Origin: Nocardia acidivorans NBRC 108247
GTDB lineage: Bacteria; Actinomycetota; Actinomycetes; Mycobacteriales; Mycobacteriaceae
DNA: 43,336 nucleotides
Direction: 5' to 3'
Assembly (NCBI RefSeq): GCF_001625085.1
Contig: NZ_BDAW01000084.1
Coordinates: 1-43,336, forward strand
The notes beneath the pieces are model-generated. The model searched no databases. It had not been told where the DNA came from and worked only from the letters and a program-made list of their open reading frames with translations. Below, piece by piece: positions 24,458-31,337 of this stretch (the stretch's first letter is position 1; each line of letters begins with the position of its first letter). A program made the translations under genes and the position numbers.

Positions 24458-24820
24458 TGTCCGTGCACATCCCGAATTCTTTTCCGAATCCAGTCAAAGG
24501 TTCCGGTGCCGATACCCTCAATTCTTGAAGAATTTCTTTTGGATCTTTTCTTCCTGTGAGTCCGGTGCCGACGCGGCATCATTCGACAACGCCACCAAAA
24601 GTCCACGACACATACACAACTGCACGTAGAGAGGTTTTCTTCGTGCGGTCCAGGTGCCGTGCTCGGTGTATCGGTTGAGCTCGGGGTGTGTGGTCGGTGT
24701 ATTTTTCGTGGACTTTTCGAGTGAGGTTCGGGTAATTCCCGCGTATTTCTCGTGTATTCGTCTTGCTGTCCTTGCTGGGTCGGATTTCCCGATTTCCATT
24801 TCTGCAAGGAGTTGGTTCTG
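24458..24820. other. AT-richer regulatory region upstream of the conjugation operon
   Basis: No gene is seen. The region holds a variant of the shared motif (TTTTC at 24481, 15 bases, GTTCCGGTGC), TCCGGTGCCGA at 24503-24513 and again at 24561-24571, and the perfect 15-base palindrome AATTCTTGAAGAATT (24521-24535). GGACTTTTCGA recurs at 24710-24720. Two 14-base near-repeats, GTGTATTTTTCGTG (24697) and GCGTATTTCTCGTG (24741), are 44 bases apart. The density of repeats fits an operator region or a transfer origin. Confidence 0.5.
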
Positions 24821-25738
24821 ATGAATTCACGCGACTGTGTTGTGCCCAGGGATCCTCGTCTTCCGTTGTCGGTGGTGATCGCGCGGTTCGAGCGCGTGGC
24901 CGATGAGGTGGTGCCGCTGGGTGACGAGGCTGCGGCGGTATTGCCCGAATGGCCGGTGACGTGGGGGCGATTGGCGCGCTTGCTCCTGGACACCTCGGTC
25001 TCGTTCGAGGTGATGAACGTCGATGCGGTGTGGAAGGCGCTGATCGGCTGGGCGCGCCGCGAGGGTGATGAGGCGGTGCTGGTGTGCGCGGGGCTGGCGG
25101 TGCCGATGCTGGCCGCGACCGCCGCGCGTTTGGCGTATCGGATCGACGGTGACCGCGCCGATGCCGAGGCGGCGGTACTGGCCGGGTTCGTGGAAGAAAT
25201 CCTGCGGCTCAACCTGGGTCGATCGCATGTGTGGTGTGCGCTGCGGTGGGCTGCCTACCGGGGTGGGCGCAGGTGGGAAGAGGCCGAAGCCATTACCACG
25301 GTGCCGATCCCGCGCCAGGGAGCCAGCATGCTCGCCCCGCGCACGGATGGCCATCCGGAAGGGTTGCTGGCCCTGGCAGTCGCCGAGGGGGTGATCGGTG
25401 CCAGCGATGCCGCGCTGATCGCTGATACCCGCTTGAGTGGTCGCTCGCTGATCAGCGTGGCCGCCGCGCACGCCAATTCCTACAAGTGGCTCAATGTCCG
25501 GCGCAAGCGCGCCGAGAAACAGCTCGAGACCTGGCTGCGGCAGCGGATCGGGGAGGCCGAATCCACCAGCATCGTCGAGGCTGCCGCGATCGACTCGACC
25601 GCGTTCCTGCCTCGGGTGGAGAAACCGCTTTCCCGGGCCACGGGGATTTTCCGGTCTTCGGGTGCCAGTACCGGGTGCGCCAGACCTTCGCGGGTCTGCG
25701 CGTATCCGACTCACCCGGAGGTCAAGCGATGCGCATAG
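24821..25738 (+). CDS. Sigma-70-like regulator of the conjugation region
   Basis: The protein has 305 residues. A helical region near 90-135 (LAATAARLAYRIDGDRADAE) has the look of sigma region 2. Residues about 190-245 (LLALAVAEGVIGASDAALIA, TRLSGRSLISVAAAH, then RRKRAEKQL) follow the region-4 HTH pattern of ECF-like sigma factors. Such proteins are frequent in actinobacterial conjugative elements. AAGGAG lies before the ATG. The last 30 codons are low in structure and contain a copy of the shared promoter motif; the gene also overlaps the pilin gene by 10 bases. It may direct transcription from the motif copies; this is inference. Confidence 0.6.
   Translation: MNSRDCVVPRDPRLPLSVVIARFERVADEVVPLGDEAAAVLPEWPVTWGRLARLLLDTSVSFEVMNVDAVWKALIGWARREGDEAVLVCAGLAVPMLAATAARLAYRIDGDRADAEAAVLAGFVEEILRLNLGRSHVWCALRWAAYRGGRRWEEAEAITTVPIPRQGASMLAPRTDGHPEGLLALAVAEGVIGASDAALIADTRLSGRSLISVAAAHANSYKWLNVRRKRAEKQLETWLRQRIGEAESTSIVEAAAIDSTAFLPRVEKPLSRATGIFRSSGASTGCARPSRVCAYPTHPEVKRCA
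25643..25678 (+). promoter_or_regulatory. Shared promoter-like motif, copy A
   Basis: GGGATTTTC, 16 bases, GTACCGGGTGC. It lies within the 3' end of the sigma-like gene and ends 50 bases before the pilin ATG, so it would drive the conjugation operon. Ten further bases adjoining the core (GTGCCA just before) match copy B in part. Confidence 0.6.
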
Positions 25739-26106
25739 CCCACTCCCCCACCATCCCCTCTGTCCGGACTCGACGCGTGCTGGCCCGCGCGATGGTCGTA
25801 CTCGCCGCGGGCGGTGTCGTCCTGGCCGCGACAGGCGCGGCGAGCGCGGAACCGGTGTCGGTGCTCGCGGTCGCCGACTCGTTCGACACAGTGCTGACCA
25901 ATCTGCGCAACTGGTTGATCGGGATCCTCGGGGCACTGGCCACGGTCTGCTTGACCATCGGCGGTACCCGCTACCTGATCAGCTCCGGCGACCCCGGCGA
26001 GGTCGAACGCGCCAAAATCGCACTCAAAGCCGCGTGCATCGGCTACGCGCTGGCGATGCTCGCCCCGGTCGTGGTCGAGGTCCTCAAATCGATCGTGGGC
26101 GGCTGA
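25729..26106 (+). CDS. VirB2/TrbC-like pilin or channel subunit
   Basis: The protein has 125 residues. A long signal peptide ends near ATGAASA at residue 37. The mature part has two transmembrane helices (WLIGILGALATVCLTIGG and IGYALAMLAPVVVEVL) with a short charged loop (SGDPGEVERAKI) between them. This is the VirB2/TrbC layout of type IV secretion pilins, which in Gram-positive elements form or line the mating channel. It overlaps the sigma-like gene by 10 bases and is followed 1 base later by the VirB6-like gene. Confidence 0.8.
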   Translation: MRIAHSPTIPSVRTRRVLARAMVVLAAGGVVLAATGAASAEPVSVLAVADSFDTVLTNLRNWLIGILGALATVCLTIGGTRYLISSGDPGEVERAKIALKAACIGYALAMLAPVVVEVLKSIVGG

Positions 26107-26107
26107 G

Positions 26108-27997
26108 ATGGCCTCCCGACACCGCGCCGGTACCGCACCACCGATCGCCAGGGCGCTGCTGATCGTGCTGCTCGCGGTAGCGGCGATCGGGCTGTGCAAC
26201 GCGATCGGCATCGCCGAACCCACCACCCCGACCCCGGCACCGCCGACGCTGACCGCACCAACCCCGCGCGCCACCACGGCCCCGCCCGCGCCCGCGACCC
26301 CGCCGACCACGTTGGCCCCGCCCACTACCAGCGGGGTTCCGGCCCCGGTGACCCCGCAACCGCGCCAGCACAGCCCAGGCTCGGGTGTTCCGGTCACCGA
26401 GTCCGACTGCGGGGTCACCGATATCTCCGCGTGTGTCAACGACGCGATCGACGGGTTCCTGGCCCGACTGGTCGAGTCCGGGCTCAACCCAGTACTCAAG
26501 CTGCTGTCCACGCATCTGCTGACCACGCCCCGACCCGACCAATTGCCGCGCCTGGGGGAGTTGTGGTCCTCGTCGTGGGAGCTTGTCCTGGCCATGTACG
26601 GGCTCGTGGTCATGGCCGCGGGTGTGCTGCTCATGGTCCACGAAACCCTGCAAACCCGGTGGGGGTGGCGCGAGCTGCTCCCGAGGCTGATCGTCGGGTT
26701 CATCGCGGGCGCGATGAGCCTGCTGATAGCGACCACGGCGATCCGATTCGCCAACGCCCTGACCGTGGCGCTCCCGGGAGGGGGCATCGATCCCGATGCC
26801 ACGCTCACGGCGTTCCGCTCGCTGACCCAAGTCGATGGCGGCGCAGCCACCGGTGTGTTCACCTACGTGCTGCTGCTGGCCCTGACCATTGTGCTCACGC
26901 TGCTACTGATCACCTGGGTGATCCGCCTGGTGATCACGGTCGTGCTCGTGGCCGCCGCCCCGCTGGCGATGATGTGCTACGCCCTGCCCGGCCTGGACGG
27001 GATCGCCCGCTGGTGGTGGCGCGCGTTCGGTGCGTGCCTGGCCATCCAGGTCGTGCAATCGCTGGTGCTGGTCGTGGGTTTGCGCGTGTTCCTGGACCAG
27101 AACTGGAGCTGGTTCGGCCCCACCCCCAACGGGATGATCTCGATCATCATCGCCAACGCGATGGCCGTGCTGCTGCTGAAAGTGCCGTTCTGGCTGCTCT
27201 CGGTCCTCAAGATCGGCAACCGAGGCTCGATGGTGTCCTCGGTGATCCGCGGGTTCCTCATGTACAAGACCATGGGCCTGCTCAAAGGCAGCGGCAAAAC
27301 CGCCGCCACACCCCGCACACCCAAGGCCAAAGCCAAAGCCACTGGCGGGCCGGTCCCCAAACCCAAGCGCACACGCCGCCGAGCACCCGCCTCGGCCAAC
27401 CCGTACGCGAAGGTCCGCGCCACCGGTAACGGCCAGCTGATGCTCCCGCTGTCCGGGGTACACCGCGTTCCGCCCGCGCCAGCACCCCAGCCCCGGATCC
27501 CGCACGCCGCCTCGATCCCGGCCGCCGCGCCCCAAGGCCAGCAACTGATGCTGCCACTGCCGCAATTCCACGGCGTCAACCTCGGCCCCACCCCGGTCCT
27601 GGGCAGGAATGGGCAATACCAGCTGCCGATTTCCGTGCAGCGGGTGCGCAAGCCCGCCGCGCCACCGACTCCACCGGTCCCCAAGCCGCTGCCCGGTACC
27701 CGGAGCCCGCAACCCAAACAGCTGGCCTTCACCTACAACGCCCCCACGCCCAAACCCACGCCGACGCCCGCACCCAAGGCACCGGATCCGTACGCCAAGG
27801 TCCGCCCGACCCGCAGCGGCCAGTACCCCCTGCCGATCACGGTGCCCCGCGTCCCCAAACCCACGCCACCCCGCACCGCGACCCCGCCGCCGCCTTCGCC
27901 TGCGCCGGGCGCGTCCGGGCGGCAGTTGCATCTGCCGCTTCCGAATCTGCCCGTACGCCGCCGTACTCGCCGTACCCCAGGAAAGGGTTCCAAATGA
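26108..27997 (+). CDS. VirB6/TrbL-like membrane protein with repeat-bearing tail
   Basis: The protein has 629 residues. An N-terminal membrane segment (LLIVLLAVAAIGLCNAIG) is followed by an external Pro/Thr-rich stretch to about 95. Six or so transmembrane helices lie between about 155 and 385, in the VirB6/TrbL manner, and would form the inner-membrane channel. The last 230 residues are Pro/Lys/Ala-rich, soluble and contain repeated LP[LI]-type blocks and two PYAKVR motifs. The tail is long for the family. Its stop overlaps the VirB4 start (ATGA), so the two proteins are made together. Confidence 0.75.
   Translation: MASRHRAGTAPPIARALLIVLLAVAAIGLCNAIGIAEPTTPTPAPPTLTAPTPRATTAPPAPATPPTTLAPPTTSGVPAPVTPQPRQHSPGSGVPVTESDCGVTDISACVNDAIDGFLARLVESGLNPVLKLLSTHLLTTPRPDQLPRLGELWSSSWELVLAMYGLVVMAAGVLLMVHETLQTRWGWRELLPRLIVGFIAGAMSLLIATTAIRFANALTVALPGGGIDPDATLTAFRSLTQVDGGAATGVFTYVLLLALTIVLTLLLITWVIRLVITVVLVAAAPLAMMCYALPGLDGIARWWWRAFGACLAIQVVQSLVLVVGLRVFLDQNWSWFGPTPNGMISIIIANAMAVLLLKVPFWLLSVLKIGNRGSMVSSVIRGFLMYKTMGLLKGSGKTAATPRTPKAKAKATGGPVPKPKRTRRRAPASANPYAKVRATGNGQLMLPLSGVHRVPPAPAPQPRIPHAASIPAAAPQGQQLMLPLPQFHGVNLGPTPVLGRNGQYQLPISVQRVRKPAAPPTPPVPKPLPGTRSPQPKQLAFTYNAPTPKPTPTPAPKAPDPYAKVRPTRSGQYPLPITVPRVPKPTPPRTATPPPPSPAPGASGRQLHLPLPNLPVRRRTRRTPGKGSK
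27398..27955 (+). repeat. Repeat blocks encoding the VirB6-like tail
   Basis: The tail repeats a block PYAKVR-xT-xxGQ-xxLP[LI], complete near 27398 (NPYAKVRATGNGQLMLPL) and 27785 (DPYAKVRPTRSGQYPLPI). Shorter forms lie between and after (GQQLMLPLPQF, GQYQLPISV, GRQLHLPLPNL). Five GQ/GR-LP units are separated by Pro-rich spacers. They may be docking motifs for a partner protein. Confidence 0.65.
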
Positions 27998-30900
27998 GCG
28001 TCTCCGCCCGCATCCCCGCCGATGTCGATCGCCGCGACAAACTGATCGGCCCATTCACCGCCCGCCAACTCGCCATCCTCGCGGTCACCGCACTCACCCT
28101 CTACGCCGGATGGCTGTTCACCCGCGCGCTGATCCCGCCCCCGGTATTCGTCGCCGCAGCGGTCCCAATCGGTGCGTTGATGACCGGCCTGGTCCTGACC
28201 AGCCGCGACGGCCTCTCCGGCGACCAACTCCTGGCCGCCGCAATACGGCACCGCCTACGCCCGCACCGCCTCGTCACCGCACCACACGGGCTCACCGCCG
28301 CCCCGCGCTGGCTCACCACACACGCCACCAACGCACCGAAAACCAGTGCGCAGCAGCCGATCACAGCCAGCACCGCGTATCTGCCGCAGCACATCAGCGC
28401 GGCCGGTGAGGTCGGTGTCATCGACCTCGGCACCGAGGGTGTGGCGGCGGTCGCGGTCGCGTCCACCATCAACCTGGCCCTGCGCACCCCCGACGAACAA
28501 GCGGCCCTGGTCGGGCAGCTCGGTGGCTGGCTGCACTCGCTACGGCAACCGGTGCAGATCCTGATCCGCTCCACCCGCCTGGACCTGACCGGCCGCATCA
28601 CCACCCTGCAGAACGCCGCCGCCGAAATGTCCCCCGAGCTGGCAGAGGCCGCCGCCGACCACGCCCGCTTCCTGACCGAACTCGCGGTCACCGACGACCT
28701 GCTGCACCGACAAGTGCTCCTGGTATGGCGCGAACCCCACCACAGCGCCACTACCCCCGCTCTGGCAGGACCCTCCGTGCGCACGCTGGCCGCGACAGTG
28801 CTGCCCTCGCACCGCCGTACCGCACGCGAGATCTCCGCCGCCGCGCGCCGCGCCGCCGAGACCCGACTGCTGCGCCGCGTCACCGAGGCCACCGACCTGC
28901 TGGCCCCGCTCGGGATCACAGTCACCGCCCTGGACGACCTCCAAGCCACCGCAATCCTGACCTCGGCCACCAACCCCGGCAGCCTGGTCCCGCACTCGGC
29001 CGACATCGCCGCACCCGAAGCCGTCATCACCACCAGCACCACCGAATTCGTCGGCATTGACGAGAGTGCCGCGAGCGCCGACACCGAGCAGTCAACACCC
29101 GGCCCGGTCATTGCAGAGCGGAGCTCACGACGGAAGCTGTTGGGGCGCACACGATTCGGCACCGGGTCACGGTTCGCGCCGCAGTCGCTGCACGTGGGTG
29201 CGCGCCACGTCGAAGTCGGATCGGACTGGGTTGCGACTCTCGCGGTCACCGGGTACCCGCGCGAGGTCATCGGCGGGTGGCTCGCCCCGCTCCTGGCGCA
29301 TCCCGGCCGTGTCGATTTGTCCTTGCATATCGATCCGATCGATCCGGTGACCGCCGCGAACCGGCTACGCCGCCAGCAAGCACGCCTGGAATCCTCCCAA
29401 CGCCACAACGCCGCCCACGGGCTGCTGGCCGATGAGGTGCTCGACGTCGCCGCCGAAGACGCCGCCGACCTGTCCGCGCGCGTAGCCCGCGGCGAGGGCC
29501 GCCTGTTCCGGGTCGGGCTCTACCTGAGCGTGCACGCAGCCTCGGACACCGAACTCGCCGAAGAAGTCGCCGCGGTACGTGCCCTGGCCGCGAGCCTGCT
29601 TGTGGACACCAGCCACCTGACCTACCGCGCGGTGGCGGCATGGACCGCGACGCTGCCGCTGGGTTTGGATCCGGTGAAGGTGGGTCGCACCTTCGATACT
29701 GGTGCGCTCGCGGCGGCGTTCCCGTTCACCTCCCCGCAGTTGCCGGTCGCCGATCCGGTGACCGCGCATCGCCCGCAGGGCGTGCTCTATGGCCGCGACG
29801 CCGCGTCGGGTTTGGTGTTCTGGGATCGGTTCGCCGAGGACATCCATAACCACAACATGGTCGTGTTGGGCCGAAGTGGTTCGGGCAAAAGCTATTTCGT
29901 CAAATCCGAGATCCTGCGGTCGCTGATGCGCGGCATCGAGGCCATCGTCATCGACCCCGAGGACGAATACCGGCCCCTGGCCGGTGCCGTGGGTGGCACC
30001 TACCTGCAACTCGGAGCCCCCGGGGTACGCCTGAACCCGTTCGATCTCGAACTACACACCCGCCCGGACGGCCGCCGCAGCGCCCCCGCCGACGCACTCA
30101 CTCGACGGAAACTGTTCCTGCACACCATGATCCGGGTCTTGATTGGCGAACAGTCCCCCGCGCAGCGGGCGGTCCTGGATACCGGGTTGATCGCCACCTA
30201 CGCCGCCGCCGGGATCACCGAGGACCCCGCCACCTGGACCCGCCCCGCCCCCACCCTGACAGTGCTGGCCGAGCAGCTGCACGCGGGCGGCTCCAGCGTC
30301 GGTGTCGAGTTGGCCCAGGCGCTCTCGCCCTTCGTGAACGACGGCGCGTTCGCCGGGCTGATCGACGGGCAGACCACCACCACCCCCGAGGGCGCGTTCG
30401 TGGTGTTCTCCCTGCGCGAGCTGCCCGATGAACTGAAAACCCTCGGCACCGTGCTCGCACTGGACGCGACCTGGCGGCGCGTATCGAATCCGGGTGATCG
30501 ACGCCCTCGCCTGGTCGTGGTGGACGAGGCATGGTGGCTGCTGAGCCAGCAAGCGGGCGGGGAGTTCCTGTTCCGGGCCGCCAAGAGCCTGCGCAAGCAT
30601 TGGGCCGGGTTGACCGTGGCCACCCAGGACTGCGCCGACGTGCTCGCTACCGAGCTAGGCAAGGCGATCGTGGCCAACTCCGCCACCCAGGTCTTGTTAC
30701 GCCAAGCCCCCCAAGCCATTGACGAGATCGCGGGCGCGTTCGCGCTGTCCGAGGGTGAGCGCGGGTTCCTACTCGCAGCCGATCGCGGCCAGGGCCTGCT
30801 CGCAGTGGGTACCGATCGCACCGTATTCGCCTCGCTGGCTTCGGATTTCGAGGACAGCCTGATCACCACCTCACCGCAATTCGCTATTGGTGAGGACCTC

Positions 30901-31023
30901 GACGATCTCGGCATCGACCTGCCCGACCAGGACAGCGGTCCCGTGCTCGACATCGCGGACAGCGAAAGCATCGGCACCGACGACGACAGCGATGTCTTTC
31001 TCGACCTGCCCGAGGCGGCGTGA
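27994..31023 (+). CDS. PrgI-VirB4 type IV secretion ATPase
   Basis: The protein has 1009 residues. Residues 1-75 contain two membrane helices in the PrgI pattern (RDKLIGPFTARQLAILAV). A central VirB4-like part follows. The ATPase domain has Walker A GRSGSGKSYF near 627 and Walker B RLVVVDEAWWLL near 840, with the downstream VATQDCADVL and NSATQVLLRQ motifs typical of VirB4/TraC. VirB4 powers channel assembly and substrate transfer at the inner face of the membrane. PrgI is normally a separate small protein; here it is joined to VirB4, as in some actinobacterial systems. It is coupled to both neighbours by overlaps. Confidence 0.92.
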   Translation: MSVSARIPADVDRRDKLIGPFTARQLAILAVTALTLYAGWLFTRALIPPPVFVAAAVPIGALMTGLVLTSRDGLSGDQLLAAAIRHRLRPHRLVTAPHGLTAAPRWLTTHATNAPKTSAQQPITASTAYLPQHISAAGEVGVIDLGTEGVAAVAVASTINLALRTPDEQAALVGQLGGWLHSLRQPVQILIRSTRLDLTGRITTLQNAAAEMSPELAEAAADHARFLTELAVTDDLLHRQVLLVWREPHHSATTPALAGPSVRTLAATVLPSHRRTAREISAAARRAAETRLLRRVTEATDLLAPLGITVTALDDLQATAILTSATNPGSLVPHSADIAAPEAVITTSTTEFVGIDESAASADTEQSTPGPVIAERSSRRKLLGRTRFGTGSRFAPQSLHVGARHVEVGSDWVATLAVTGYPREVIGGWLAPLLAHPGRVDLSLHIDPIDPVTAANRLRRQQARLESSQRHNAAHGLLADEVLDVAAEDAADLSARVARGEGRLFRVGLYLSVHAASDTELAEEVAAVRALAASLLVDTSHLTYRAVAAWTATLPLGLDPVKVGRTFDTGALAAAFPFTSPQLPVADPVTAHRPQGVLYGRDAASGLVFWDRFAEDIHNHNMVVLGRSGSGKSYFVKSEILRSLMRGIEAIVIDPEDEYRPLAGAVGGTYLQLGAPGVRLNPFDLELHTRPDGRRSAPADALTRRKLFLHTMIRVLIGEQSPAQRAVLDTGLIATYAAAGITEDPATWTRPAPTLTVLAEQLHAGGSSVGVELAQALSPFVNDGAFAGLIDGQTTTTPEGAFVVFSLRELPDELKTLGTVLALDATWRRVSNPGDRRPRLVVVDEAWWLLSQQAGGEFLFRAAKSLRKHWAGLTVATQDCADVLATELGKAIVANSATQVLLRQAPQAIDEIAGAFALSEGERGFLLAADRGQGLLAVGTDRTVFASLASDFEDSLITTSPQFAIGEDLDDLGIDLPDQDSGPVLDIADSESIGTDDDSDVFLDLPEAA

Positions 31024-31337
31024 TGAGGCCCCCGCTACCCGAGGGCTCACGGGACTATCGAGTGGCGACCGGATTTCTCGGGATGTGCGAGCAATGCGGC
31101 AAAGCGGGTTTCGCGACCCGCAGGATCGCCCGCCAGTACGCGCGAGGCCGCTACCCCGGCACCGCGCTGCACGCCTACCGGTGCCGCCATTATCGCGAGA
31201 ACTGCTGGCATGTAGGCCATCACGCGCCGGAAGTGGTGTCCGGCGAAGTTCCCGGTCACCTGTTCTACGGCCGGGACGGGATCGGGGTTCACCGGCACCG
31301 CTGCGGCACCCGCCGCCGCCCGCAAGGCAGGCCGTGA
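31023..31337 (+). CDS. Small zinc-ribbon protein between VirB4 and VirD4
   Basis: The protein has 104 residues and is rich in Arg, His and Cys. CEQCGKAGF near 22 and YRCRHYRENCWHVGHH near 58 could bind a zinc ion in the manner of a degenerate C2H2/C4 ribbon. No membrane segment is seen. It starts on the VirB4 stop (TGATG; the ATG was chosen over the GTG at 31020) and its stop overlaps the VirD4 start. It probably binds nucleic acid or bridges the two ATPases; function is not known. Confidence 0.65.
   Translation: MRPPLPEGSRDYRVATGFLGMCEQCGKAGFATRRIARQYARGRYPGTALHAYRCRHYRENCWHVGHHAPEVVSGEVPGHLFYGRDGIGVHRHRCGTRRRPQGRP

Noticed and set aside
24697..24754. CRISPR-like repeats
   Set aside because: Only two imperfect 14-base repeats, no regular spacers and no cas genes in the window.
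26903..28054. Long antisense frame opposite the VirB6-like gene
   Set aside because: Gly/Arg-rich translation, no domain, and the plus-strand frame has membrane helices and coupled neighbours.
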